Shown: one piece after another, positions 1 through 7,929 of the stretch | Position numbering within the stretch: the stretch's first letter is position 1 | How the letters are laid out: each line of letters starts with the position of its first letter | Origin: an uncultured Ruminococcus sp. | GTDB lineage: Bacteria > Bacillota > Clostridia > UBA1212 | NCBI GenBank assembly: GCA_902792515.1 | Contig: CADAZX010000003.1 | Span: forward strand, 19,629-83,628 | Direction of reading: 5' to 3' | Length of the DNA: 64,000 bases | Notes under the pieces: generated by a model | Told to the model about the DNA's origin: nothing | Databases searched by the model: none | Seen by the model: only the letters and a program-made list of their open reading frames with translations | Translations under genes and position numbers: made by a program

Positions 1-2128
1 CGTCAAGCGTGAATTTGTAGCCGTATTTGAGCGGATTTCCGAACCTCTCCACCTTTTTGACTGCCGTGACGGGAGTCTTGTTGAGATGTGTTCCTATCGT
101 CCACGCCGTCATACCCTTGTCCTGGGTGTCGATCAGCACAAGGCCCGAGAAGCCGAACGGCCGCAGCATCTCGTCGCCCGTTTTTTTGTCTTTTAGCGAA
201 ATGAGATTCATCGACGTCATGTCGAATTCCGCGCGGATGTTCTCGTTTTCGAGCACGTACTCGTTTTCGTAGCGCAGCCTTCCCCAGTCGGGAATGTAAT
301 AGCTGTGCCTGTACGCGCCGAGTTCGCGTTCCTTGAGCGCGATCGAAGTGTAACCGAACGCCGGGATCCTCATCAGCACCTGGTACGTCGAATAGTCGTG
401 GTCCCAGTAGCGCGCCGTCACGGTCTGAGGGCAGCAAGGCAGCTCTTTGCCTTCCTCGTCAACAAAAACCGCCCTCGCGACGTCGCCTGCCCAGTCCCAC
501 ACCGTAATCTCGACGGGTCCGTAAAACTCGTTCGCACCGGGGTTGAACACCGTGTAAGGCCGGATTATTCCCCTGCCCGACTCTGGGTTCGGGATCCCGC
601 GCCAGTCGCCGACGCCGAAGCCCGCACCCGCGCCCTCCGACATCGTTCCGTAAGGGAAGTCGCGGTCGTACTCGGCCTCGAGCCCCTTAAAGCACGACGT
701 GTCTACCTTTGTGGCGATCGCCCTCAGCGCTTTGTTTTCCTCGGTTTCCGCCACCGCGAACACCTGCTGGTAGAGCCCCATCGCGTAATCGCGGCTGTCA
801 CGCACGCACGAACCGGTCAAAATGTCGTGAAAATGGGTGAAAAGCGTATTTTGCCACGCCTTTTCGAAGCCCTCGCGGTTGTATCTGAATTCCGGGGCGA
901 CAGTTTTCGCGAACGCCGACATTTCCTCGGCCTCCACGAGCTTCGCCTCCGCCATGCGGTTCGCCCTCTTGATCCTCGACTGAGTCGTGTAGCAGCCATC
1001 GAGCAGGAAGTTGATCTCGTGCTCCACCACGGGCAGCCGCCACTTGATCTCGGGAACGTCAGCCAGCTTGAAGAACTCGCGGAACGTGCCGAATCTGATC
1101 TTCGGGAACACCGGCCACTCCATCATGTCGATCGCGTTTTCGATGTCGCGCCTCGTGACGCCGCCGCCGTGGTCGCCCACGCCGTAAACGATAAGGCCCG
1201 TTTTCAACCCGCCCATTTTCTTGACCAGCCCCGGAAGGCCGATTCCGACGTGCGGCGTAATTCCCGAATTGTACCAGTAAGGCTCCCTGTACATAAGGAC
1301 CTCGGCGCCGGAAGGACTCTTGTATCTGAACAAAATGTAGTCCTCGTCGAGTCCGCGGCAGTGGTAGTAGTACTTGAGACCCGTATACCTGTCGATCTCG
1401 GGAACGTGCCTGCTGTGGCCGAACGTGTCCGGCGAAAAGTCGATCTCGAGGCTCTCCGCGGGAACGCCCCAGACCTCCTGCATGTACTTTTTCGTGTAGA
1501 GCACCGTATTTACAAGCGACTCGCCGGAAGGCATGTTTTTGTCAGTTTCGACCCACGCGCCGGCCGTGACTTCCCAGCGGCCCTCTTTAATGTACTTGCG
1601 CATCCTCGCCATAAGCTCGGGGTCATGCTCCTCGACGATCTTATACGTGGACGCCTGCGACTGCGAGAAGCAGAAGTCCGGATACTCGTCCATAAGGTTG
1701 CACATCGTCGTAAACGTCGCCAGCGTCGACGCGATGGTCTCGTTGTAGCTCCACATCCAGTTCATATCAATATGCGCGTGACCGCAGAGGATCACCGCAA
1801 ACTCCTTCGCGTCGTCCGCCATCGGCATGAGCTTCTCCTCCGCCTTCGCGCACGCGTCGCGAGTCACCGCGCCGTCCTTTTCGAGCGATGCCTCAAGCAC
1901 TCCAATCGCGTCGGAAATCAGCTTCGTGTATTTTCCCGGCTTCTCCCCTTCCCGGTCGAGTTCGATCGCGAACTGGAGCTCGCTCATAATTCTGCGTGCG
2001 TTTTTGTCGGCCACCGCGATGTGCAGATACTCCTCGATCTTCTTACCGAAGGTGTACTCAAAGTTGCCGCGCGTACGCATGCCGCCGATCGTGTCCATCA
2101 GCTTCGCAAATCTCAAGTCGTTGTTCAT
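1..2128 (-). CDS. GH38 family alpha-mannosidase, C-terminus beyond the window
   Basis: Glycoside hydrolase family 38 enzyme, expected to remove alpha-mannose from glycans in the cytoplasm, since no signal peptide is visible. The ATG at 2128 follows GAAAGGA by about 8 bases. After an N-terminal helical region comes GHAHIDMNWMW, the GH38 zinc-binding His-x-Asp segment, and further on DFSPDTFGHS, which carries the Asp expected to be the nucleophile (compare D-P-F-G in known members). The frame stays open to base 1, about 709 codons, so the last part of the C-terminal beta domain is missing. A promoter lies directly upstream. Family assignment is firm; exact linkage specificity cannot be read from sequence. 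Confidence 0.9.
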   Translation of the reverse strand, partial: MNNDLRFAKLMDTIGGMRTRGNFEYTFGKKIEEYLHIAVADKNARRIMSELQFAIELDREGEKPGKYTKLISDAIGVLEASLEKDGAVTRDACAKAEEKLMPMADDAKEFAVILCGHAHIDMNWMWSYNETIASTLATFTTMCNLMDEYPDFCFSQSQASTYKIVEEHDPELMARMRKYIKEGRWEVTAGAWVETDKNMPSGESLVNTVLYTKKYMQEVWGVPAESLEIDFSPDTFGHSRHVPEIDRYTGLKYYYHCRGLDEDYILFRYKSPSGAEVLMYREPYWYNSGITPHVGIGLPGLVKKMGGLKTGLIVYGVGDHGGGVTRRDIENAIDMMEWPVFPKIRFGTFREFFKLADVPEIKWRLPVVEHEINFLLDGCYTTQSRIKRANRMAEAKLVEAEEMSAFAKTVAPEFRYNREGFEKAWQNTLFTHFHDILTGSCVRDSRDYAMGLYQQVFAVAETEENKALRAIATKVDTSCFKGLEAEYDRDFPYGTMSEGAGAGFGVGDWRGIPNPESGRGIIRPYTVFNPGANEFYGPVEITVWDWAGDVARAVFVDEEGKELPCCPQTVTARYWDHDYSTYQVLMRIPAFGYTSIALKERELGAYRHSYYIPDWGRLRYENEYVLENENIRAEFDMTSMNLISLKDKKTGDEMLRPFGFSGLVLIDTQDKGMTAWTIGTHLNKTPVTAVKKVERFGNPLKYGYKFTLD

Positions 2129-2189
2129 ATGTTGTTCCTTTCTGAAATGTATTTGAATCGGCCAATCCTTCTTTGTATTTGTTAGATTG

Positions 2190-2218
2190 ATTATACTTCC
2201 CGAAGGTCATAAAATCAA
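2190..2218 (-). promoter_or_regulatory. Promoter for the alpha-mannosidase gene
   Basis: On the minus strand TTGATT (2213-2218) and TATAAT (2190-2195) are separated by exactly 17 bases, about 60 bases before the ATG. Confidence 0.6.
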
Positions 2219-2372
2219 CCGGTTTTCGCCTCGAGAAAAATCGTTGTGAAAAATCGTCGCGAAAAATCGCGCAAAAAGTCGTGTCGAAAAGCAAAGTCAA
2301 AAACGGGCAAAGAACGTGAAAAGCGAACTCGACACGGCGGAAAAAGCCGCGATACAAAAACAGCGCCGTTTT

Positions 2373-2471
2373 CTCTATCTCGGCTTTTCGTCGCAAAGTC
2401 ATTTCACGCGCACGTTCAAAAAGTTCACCGGCCTCACCCCGAAGGAGTACCGCGAAAAGCACGCGGTCTGA
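2373..2471 (+). pseudogene. Remnant of an AraC-family regulator C-terminus
   Basis: About 30 codons ending in a stop at 2469-2471 read LGFSSQSHFTRTFKKF then TGLTPKEYREKHAV. This is the second helix-turn-helix and tail signature of AraC/XylS regulators (GF-SQSHF-R-FKK-TG-TP-EYR). Upstream in the same frame the sequence is Lys/Glu-rich and unlike an AraC domain, and no start or ligand domain is present, so this is a 3' gene fragment left after deletion. It sits between the mannosidase promoter and metY; AraC regulators often control neighbouring sugar genes, so it may be the lost regulator of the mannosidase (inference). Confidence 0.75.
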
Positions 2472-2536
2472 CCCGCCTTCCGTGTATTTCGTTTTTGTAA
2501 TTTAACTTTTAACTTAACTATTTCGCTATTTGCCTA

Positions 2537-2565
2537 TTGACATAGTATGTAAATAGGCGTATACT
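2537..2565 (+). promoter_or_regulatory. Promoter for metY
   Basis: TTGACA at 2537-2542 and TATACT at 2560-2565 with a 17-base spacer. No S-box, T-box or other long leader fits in the roughly 40 bases to the start codon. Confidence 0.8.
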
Positions 2566-2609
2566 TACAAAATAATACTAACCCCCTCTCTTCAGAAAGG
2601 AGAATCGTT

Positions 2610-3890
2610 ATGGCAAACTATAAATTCGAAACACTCCAGCTCCACGTTGGTCAGGAGCAGCCCGACCCGGCCTCAGACGCACGCGCGGTTCCGATCTACG
2701 CCACAACCTCGTACGTGTTCCGCAACAGCAGGCACGCCGCCGACCGTTTCGGCCTCGCCGACGCCGGAAACATCTACGGAAGGCTCACAAACAGTACCCA
2801 GGGCGTTTTCGAGCAGCGTATCGCGGCTCTTGAAGGCGGCGTCGCGGGTCTTGCGGTAGCCTCAGGCGCCGCTGCGATAACTTACGCGATTCAAGCTCTC
2901 GCCCGTTCAGGCGAACACATAGTCGCACAGAAAACGATCTACGGCGGCACCGCGAACCTTTTCGCCCACACACTGCCGATGTACGGAATCGACACGACGT
3001 TTGTCGACGTTCACGACCTCGCGGCCGTCGAAAACGCGATCAAACCCAATTCGAAGGCCGTTTTCATCGAGACGCTCGGCAACCCCAACTCCGACATTCC
3101 CGACATCGACGCGATCGCCGCTATCGCCCACCGCCGCGGCCTCCCGCTCGTTATCGACAACACCTTCGGCACCCCCTACCTGATCCGCCCGATCGAGCAC
3201 GGCGCCGACATTGTAGTCCACTCCGCGACAAAGTTCATCGGAGGCCACGGAACGACACTCGGCGGCATAATCGTCGACAGCGGCAAATTCGACTGGGCTT
3301 CAAGCGGCGCCTATCCGTGGATCTCCGAGCCCAACCCGAGCTACCACGGCGTAAAATTCACAGACGCCGCCGGCCCTGCCGCTTTCGTCACCTACATCCG
3401 CGCGATCCTGCTCCGCGACGAGGGCGCCTGCATCTCGCCGTTTGCCGCGTTTTTGCTGCTCCAGGGCACCGAAACGCTCAGTCTGCGCATCGAGCGCCAT
3501 GCCGAAAACACAAAAAAGGTGGTTGAGTACCTCTTAAACCACCCGAAGGTCGCCAAGGTCAACCACCCCTGCCTCGCGGATCATCCCGACCACGCTTTAT
3601 ATGAAAAATATTTCCCAAACGGCGGCGGCTCGATCTTCACGTTTGAGATCAAGGGCGGCCGCGACGAGGCGTTCCGCTTTATCGACAACCTGAAGCTCTT
3701 CTCGCTGCTCGCAAACGTTGCCGACGTCAAGTCACTCGTGATCCACCCCGCGACGACGACCCACTCGCAGCTTACCGGCGACGAACTCGCGGCTTCGGGA
3801 ATATCCGAAAGCACCATCCGCCTTTCGATCGGAACTGAGCACATCGACGACATAATCGGCGACCTCGCGCAGGCGTTCGAAAACGTTTAA
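2610..3890 (+). CDS. metY: O-acetylhomoserine aminocarboxypropyltransferase (sulfhydrylase)
   Basis: PLP-dependent Cys/Met-metabolism enzyme of 426 residues, the usual MetY length. It forms homocysteine from O-acetylhomoserine and sulfide in the cytoplasm. Seen: the N-terminal TLQLHVGQEQPDP opening typical of MetY; IYGRLTNST and the GxAA turn that bind phosphate; DNTFGTPYL; and the PLP lysine in SATKFIGGHGT near residue 208. The start is fixed by AGAAAGGAG eight bases before the ATG and by the promoter. It stands alone, followed by two hairpins. A gamma-family relative such as cystathionine synthase is possible, but the long central segment (ISEPNPSYHG) favours MetY. Confidence 0.93.
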   Translation: MANYKFETLQLHVGQEQPDPASDARAVPIYATTSYVFRNSRHAADRFGLADAGNIYGRLTNSTQGVFEQRIAALEGGVAGLAVASGAAAITYAIQALARSGEHIVAQKTIYGGTANLFAHTLPMYGIDTTFVDVHDLAAVENAIKPNSKAVFIETLGNPNSDIPDIDAIAAIAHRRGLPLVIDNTFGTPYLIRPIEHGADIVVHSATKFIGGHGTTLGGIIVDSGKFDWASSGAYPWISEPNPSYHGVKFTDAAGPAAFVTYIRAILLRDEGACISPFAAFLLLQGTETLSLRIERHAENTKKVVEYLLNHPKVAKVNHPCLADHPDHALYEKYFPNGGGSIFTFEIKGGRDEAFRFIDNLKLFSLLANVADVKSLVIHPATTTHSQLTGDELAASGISESTIRLSIGTEHIDDIIGDLAQAFENV

Positions 3891-3901
3891 AAATTACGGT
3901 T

Positions 3902-3927
3902 CCCGCAAAGTCCGCGGATTTTGCGGG
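3902..3927. terminator. Hairpin just after metY
   Basis: Eight-base arms CCCGCAAA (3902-3909) and TTTGCGGG (3920-3927) with a 10-base loop, 11 bases past the metY stop. The T tract after it is weak, so it may be a 3' stabilising hairpin with the stronger terminator at 3974-4012 doing the work. Confidence 0.5.
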
Positions 3928-3941
3928 GGCCCCTTTATCTT

Positions 3942-3960
3942 CGAGGGTTCGAGTCCCCCC
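3942..3960 (+). repeat. Orphan copy of a tRNA T-arm
   Basis: Nineteen bases (CGAGGGTTCGAGTCCCCCC) are identical to the T-arm of the nearby tRNA-Val but lie on the opposite strand, forming an inverted pair with 4020-4038. No other tRNA parts accompany it, so it is a fragment and not a gene. Confidence 0.8.
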
Positions 3961-3973
3961 TACTGTTCTTTGA

Positions 3974-4012
3974 CCACGAAAAAAGGAGCCGTGTGGGCTC
4001 CTTTTTTCGTGG
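3974..4012. terminator. Bidirectional intrinsic terminator between metY and tRNA-Val
   Basis: A perfect 17-bp inverted repeat (3974-3990 with 3996-4012) around the loop GTGTG, with six A/T pairs at the base so each strand ends in a T run. It serves the plus-strand metY and the minus-strand tRNA, and shares three bases with the tRNA CCA end. Confidence 0.85.
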
Positions 4013-4086
4013 TGGAGACGGGGGGACTCGAACCCTCGACCTTTCGGATGTGAACCGAACGCTCTAACCGGCTGAGCTACGCCTCC
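4010..4086 (-). tRNA. tRNA-Val(CAC)
   Basis: The cloverleaf can be drawn fully. The acceptor GGAGGCG pairs with CGTCTCC; the D-arm carries GCTC and GAGC around AGCCGGTTA; the anticodon stem TTCGG/CCGAA closes the loop TTCACAT, giving anticodon CAC (reads GTG, Val). The T-loop is TTCGAGT, with one A-C mismatch in the T-stem. Discriminator A and an encoded CCA follow. Length is 77 bases. Confidence 0.92.
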
Positions 4087-4118
4087 TCGCGGGTAAGTTC
4101 AATTATACCGCAAAAAAA

Positions 4119-5585
4119 TCAGTTGTCAAGCCGATTCACGGCGTCGCGGACAATTTTCTTGAACAGATTTCCGCGCTCCTCAAAATTTGCGAACCTGTCG
4201 AAGCTGGTGCTCGCCGGCGAAAGTAGGACTATGTCGCCGCTTTTTGCTTTTGAGATCGCTGTTTCGACAGCGTTTTCGAAGCCGGTTGCATCGATGATTT
4301 CAACGTCGCAGTCCTTTCCGGCAGCCCTGCGCGCCGCAATGCGTTTTTCGACCGCAGTACGGATTTTGGCCGACGTCGGACCTGTCAGAATCAGAGTTTT
4401 AACCTTGTCGCAAACCTGCGCGCCGATGCAGTCGTAGCGGAGATTTTTGTCCTTGCCGCCCGCAATCATTATGATGTTTTTGCCGCGGAACACGCGCAAA
4501 GTGACCGCCGTGCGCTTCGGGCTGCTGTCGATCGAGCTGTTGAAGTACCTGACGCCGTCCTTTTCGGCGCAGAGCTCGATCCGGTGCTCCACCCCGTTGA
4601 AGGTTGACGCCACATAACGGATGTCGTCGTCGCTGACGGCCGGTCCGACCGCGCAGATGGCGGCGAGGTAGTTTTCGACGTTGTGGTTTCCGGGAATCCG
4701 GATTGTTTCGCGGTCCATTATGAAATGCTCGGCACCGTTTTCGACGCGGTAGATCTTGCCGCGCCTCATGAACGCGCCGTTTTCGGGCTTGATCTTGCGC
4801 GAAAACGTCCTGAGTTCGCCCTTCACAAGAGTCTTCATTCCGTGCGTGATCGCGTTGTCCTCGTTAAGGACGGTCACCTTGGAGCCGTGCAGGAAAATGT
4901 TCTGCTTCGCGGCGATGTACTCGTCCATGCCCTTGTGCATGTCGAGGTGGTTCGGCGACACGTTCGTGACGACTGCCGTGGCGGTGCTGAGCGGCATGTT
5001 GAGCAGCTGGAAGCTCGAAAGCTCGAGTACGACGAGGTCCTGCGGCCTGATCTGTTCTATTTTCGAAAACAGCGGTTCGCCGATGTTGCCGCCGACGTAA
5101 ACCTTCACGCCTGTCGACTCGTTCGCCTTTTCGAGCAGAAGCTTCACGAGCGTTGTAGTGGTCGTTTTACCGTCGCTGCCTGTGATTCCGTAGATTTTCG
5201 CGGGACAGTAGCGGATGAACTCCTCCATTTCCGACGTGAGGACAGAGCCGTTTTCGACGGCCTTGACAAGCCCGGGATGGTCGAACCGGATGCCGGGCGA
5301 CTTGAAAATGTAATCCGCCTTGTACGCTTCGTCGAGGTAGTTTTCGCCCACGACAAAATCCTTTATGATGCCGTCGCCGGCAAGCTTTTGCATTTTTGCG
5401 AGAACCGCCTCGCGGGCCGCGGGATTTCTGCCACCGCTGTCCGCCGCCGTGATGTTTTTGACGCCCTTCTCACTCAAAAAATGAATGAGCGGCATGTTGC
5501 TGATGCCGATGCCCGCAACGAAAACTTTTTTATCCTTCAGGCTCTCAATAAATGCGGCAGCGCCGCTGAAATTATTGTTACTCAT
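4119..5585 (-). CDS. murD: UDP-N-acetylmuramoyl-L-alanine--D-glutamate ligase
   Basis: Cytoplasmic Mur ligase of 488 residues that adds D-glutamate to UDP-MurNAc-L-Ala, using ATP, in peptidoglycan synthesis. Seen: an N-terminal Rossmann domain (VFVAGIGISN); the ATP loop ITGSDGKTTTTT around residues 134-145; the central domain with NVSPNHLDMH; FNGVEHRIE; and the C-terminal domain ending with LLSPASTSFDRFANFEERG, a MurD hallmark. It is a single gene here rather than part of a dcw cluster, with the tRNA downstream and a mosaic repeat upstream. AAAGGA lies 13 bases before the ATG. Confidence 0.95.
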   Translation of the reverse strand: MSNNNFSGAAAFIESLKDKKVFVAGIGISNMPLIHFLSEKGVKNITAADSGGRNPAAREAVLAKMQKLAGDGIIKDFVVGENYLDEAYKADYIFKSPGIRFDHPGLVKAVENGSVLTSEMEEFIRYCPAKIYGITGSDGKTTTTTLVKLLLEKANESTGVKVYVGGNIGEPLFSKIEQIRPQDLVVLELSSFQLLNMPLSTATAVVTNVSPNHLDMHKGMDEYIAAKQNIFLHGSKVTVLNEDNAITHGMKTLVKGELRTFSRKIKPENGAFMRRGKIYRVENGAEHFIMDRETIRIPGNHNVENYLAAICAVGPAVSDDDIRYVASTFNGVEHRIELCAEKDGVRYFNSSIDSSPKRTAVTLRVFRGKNIIMIAGGKDKNLRYDCIGAQVCDKVKTLILTGPTSAKIRTAVEKRIAARRAAGKDCDVEIIDATGFENAVETAISKAKSGDIVLLSPASTSFDRFANFEERGNLFKKIVRDAVNRLDN

Positions 5586-5738
5586 TCCCGGTGTTTCCTT
5601 TTTCTCTTTTCTTTAGTACAAATTGCAATTAATCAATAACAGGCCGAAAATCTCCGGCTATATTTACAGCAAAGTTTCGAGCTATTTTTGCTTGCACGAC
5701 TTTTAAGCAATGCGCCGAAGGCACCATTTTCTCACGAC

Positions 5739-5811
5739 GCCGCAGCTTTATGTTGGCGGCATGAACGATTCCGCGAAGCGGTCAAGTGAGGGCCGCAACA
5801 TAAAGTGCGGC
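5739..5811. repeat. Module A hairpin, copy 1
   Basis: A 73-base hairpin: GCCGCAGCTTTATGTTG pairs with CAACATAAAGTGCGGC, and inside it CCGC-gaa-GCGG forms a second small hairpin before GTCAAGTGA. Other copies are at 5900-5972, 44898-44974 and 45061-45137, with a 26-base fragment at 44870-44895. Confidence 0.85.
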
Positions 5812-5899
5812 TCAGAAGCTGTACAAGTGTACTGCGAGAGGTTTGTGCAAGCAAAGCAAGTCATCGCAGCAATCCGTCGCAGGCACCTTATCTAGATAC

Positions 5900-5972
5900 G
5901 CCGCAGCTTTATGTTGGCGGCATGAACGATTCCGCGAAGCGGTCAAGTGAAGGACGCAACTTAAAGTGCGGC
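5900..5972. repeat. Module A hairpin, copy 2
   Basis: Nearly identical to the copy at 5739-5811. The right arm has CAACTTAAAG instead of CAACATAAAG, which costs one base pair. It lies near the right end of the locus 1 element. Confidence 0.85.
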
Positions 5973-6003
5973 TGCGCAAAGAGCCGAAAATCTGCTGTAA
6001 ATT

Positions 6004-7929
6004 TTATTCCAACTCAAAGGCTCCCGTATACAAGCTGTAGTACTGCCCCTTCGCCGCGATAAGCTCCTCGTGCGACCCGCGCTCGATGATCTTTCCGTGG
6101 TCGAGCACGATGATCACGTTCGCGTTTTTGACTGTCGAGAGCCTGTGCGCGATGACGAAAACGGTTCTGCCCTGCATGAGGGCGTCCATTCCGCGCTGCA
6201 CGATAGCCTCCGTGCGCGTGTCGATCGAGGAAGTCGCTTCGTCCAGAATCATTACAGGCGGGTTCGCGACGGCGGCTCTCGCGATCGAGATAAGCTGCCT
6301 CTGGCCCTGCGAAAGGCTCGCGCCGCCTCCCTTTATTTCAGTGAGGTAGCCGTCGGGAAGCTTTTCGATAAACTCGTCCGCGCCTGTCAGTTTTGCCGCC
6401 GCGATACATTCCTCGTCAGTTGCGTCAAGCTTGCCGTAGCGGATGTTGTCCATGACGGTTCCCGTAAAGAGGTTCGTGTCCTGGAGAACAATTCCGAGCG
6501 AGCGGCGCAGGTCCGACTTGCGGATCTTGTTGATGTTGATGCCGTCGTAGCGGATCTTGCCGTCGGCGATGTCGTAGAAGCGGTTGATCAGGTTCGTGAT
6601 CGTGGTCTTTCCCGCGCCGGTCGCGCCGACGAAGGCCACCTTCTGGCCCGGCTTGGCGTAGAGCGAAATTCCGGTCAGAACGCGCTTTCCCGGGACGTAC
6701 TCGAAGTCCACGTCGAAAAGTCTCACGTCGCCTTTGAGCTCGGTGTACGTCACTGTGCCGTCGGCGCTGTGCGGGTGCTTCCACGCCCAGATACCGGTGC
6801 GTTCGGAGGCCTCCCTGATCTCGCCGTTTTCGTCGTATTCCGCGTTCACGAGCGTCACGTAGCCGTTGTCCTTTTCGGACTCGGTGTCGATCAGAGTGAA
6901 AATTCTGTCGGCGCCGGCGAGGCCCATGACCATGGTCGTGATCTGGTGCGAGACGCGGTTGATGTTGCCGGCGAACTGCTTCGCCATATTGAGGAACGGG
7001 ACGACGACGCTGATGCTGAACGCGAGCCCGGAGAAGCTGATATTTTCCAAGTCGGAGATCATAAACACGCCGGCCGCGAACGCGATGATCACGTACAGAA
7101 CGTTGCCGATGTTGTTGAGGATCGGGGCGAGAACGTTTCCGTAGCTGTTGGCGCGTTCGGACTCTCTGAAGAGTTCCTCGTTGACCTTGTTGAAGTCGTC
7201 GATAGCGGCCTGTTCATGGTTGAAAACCTTGATAACGCGCTGGCCGTGCATCATTTCCTCTACGAAGCCCTCTTCTTTGCCGATGATCTTTTGCTGACCG
7301 ACAAAGTGACGCGCGGAAAGGCCGCCGATCTTTTTTGTCACGAAAAACATCGCCGCGACGCCGACAACGACCACCAGGGTGAGCCAGACGCTGAAGTAGA
7401 GCATTATGCCCATAAGCACCGAAACGACGATGCCCGAGATCATAATCTGCGGCAGACACTCGGAGATAAGCTCTCGGAGCGTGTCGGTGTCGTTCGTGTA
7501 GCGGCTCATGATGTCGCCGTCCGTGTTCGTGTCGAAAAAGCTGAGAGGCAGGCTCTCCATTTTCGAAAACATCTCGCAGCGGAGCGTTTTCAGCGTGCCC
7601 TGAGTGATCACCGCCATCAGACGGTAAAACGTGAACGATGAAGCGACGGAAATTACGTAGATTCCCGCGAGCGTAAAGGCTGTCGTGAGTATCGGGACCT
7701 TCACCGCTTCCCAGTTTCCGGTCTTGTACGAATCCTCGACGAGCGCGATGATGCGCTGCATGAATATCGAAGGAATCGCCATGACGGCGGCGTTTACGAT
7801 GAGGCAGACGAGCGCGATAGTGGTGCGGACCGGGTAGCATTTGAAAACGGTCGCCACGACGCGTCTGATGATGCCTTTTTTCAGTTTTATTTTCGGCGCA
7901 GAGCCGGCAGATCTGTCTTTTTTACTCAT
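6004..7929 (-). CDS. ABC exporter half-transporter with a consensus ATPase site
   Basis: Membrane exporter of about 641 residues: an N-terminal six-helix ABC membrane domain followed by a nucleotide-binding domain. The latter has Walker A GATGAGKTT, signature LSQGQRQL, Walker B VMILDEATSSID with the catalytic Glu, and the switch His in IAHRL. A loop of roughly 40 acidic residues separates the two domains. It overlaps the upstream partner (7922-9667) by 8 bases and surely pairs with it. Start: ATG at 7929 (MSKKDRS); a GTG at 7941 in the same frame is possible. The substrate (drug, lipid or peptide) cannot be read from sequence. The 3' end abuts the locus 1 mosaic repeat. Confidence 0.9.
   Translation of the reverse strand: MSKKDRSAGSAPKIKLKKGIIRRVVATVFKCYPVRTTIALVCLIVNAAVMAIPSIFMQRIIALVEDSYKTGNWEAVKVPILTTAFTLAGIYVISVASSFTFYRLMAVITQGTLKTLRCEMFSKMESLPLSFFDTNTDGDIMSRYTNDTDTLRELISECLPQIMISGIVVSVLMGIMLYFSVWLTLVVVVGVAAMFFVTKKIGGLSARHFVGQQKIIGKEEGFVEEMMHGQRVIKVFNHEQAAIDDFNKVNEELFRESERANSYGNVLAPILNNIGNVLYVIIAFAAGVFMISDLENISFSGLAFSISVVVPFLNMAKQFAGNINRVSHQITTMVMGLAGADRIFTLIDTESEKDNGYVTLVNAEYDENGEIREASERTGIWAWKHPHSADGTVTYTELKGDVRLFDVDFEYVPGKRVLTGISLYAKPGQKVAFVGATGAGKTTITNLINRFYDIADGKIRYDGININKIRKSDLRRSLGIVLQDTNLFTGTVMDNIRYGKLDATDEECIAAAKLTGADEFIEKLPDGYLTEIKGGGASLSQGQRQLISIARAAVANPPVMILDEATSSIDTRTEAIVQRGMDALMQGRTVFVIAHRLSTVKNANVIIVLDHGKIIERGSHEELIAAKGQYYSLYTGAFELE

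Larger units (their letters stand above)
5662..6002. repeat. Mosaic palindromic element, locus 1
   Basis: Bounded by a perfect 10-bp inverted repeat (ATTTACAGCA at 5662-5671; complement at 5993-6002) that extends imperfectly for about 30 bases. Inside are the left half of a long stem (TTTGCTTGCAC, about 5688-5698), two hairpin modules A (5739-5811 and 5900-5972) and module B with hairpin GTAC-aagt-GTAC and right half GTGCAAGCAAA (about 5845-5855), which pairs perfectly with the left half. The right end is one base from the stop codon of the ABC transporter gene. No protein is encoded. Related copies are at 16382-16583 and 44820-45338. Confidence 0.85.

Noticed and set aside
305-2185. Long open frame on the plus strand (about 626 codons)
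   Set aside because: It is the antisense shadow of the alpha-mannosidase gene. The predicted product is Arg/Val/His-rich low-complexity sequence without domains, and the minus strand has clear GH38 motifs, a promoter and a ribosome site.
2566-2609. SAM-responsive riboswitch before metY
   Set aside because: Only about 40 bases separate the promoter from the start codon, too short for an S-box or similar leader, and no pairing pattern is present.
3942-3960. Second tRNA gene
   Set aside because: Only the T-arm matches; no acceptor, D-arm or anticodon stem can be drawn around it.
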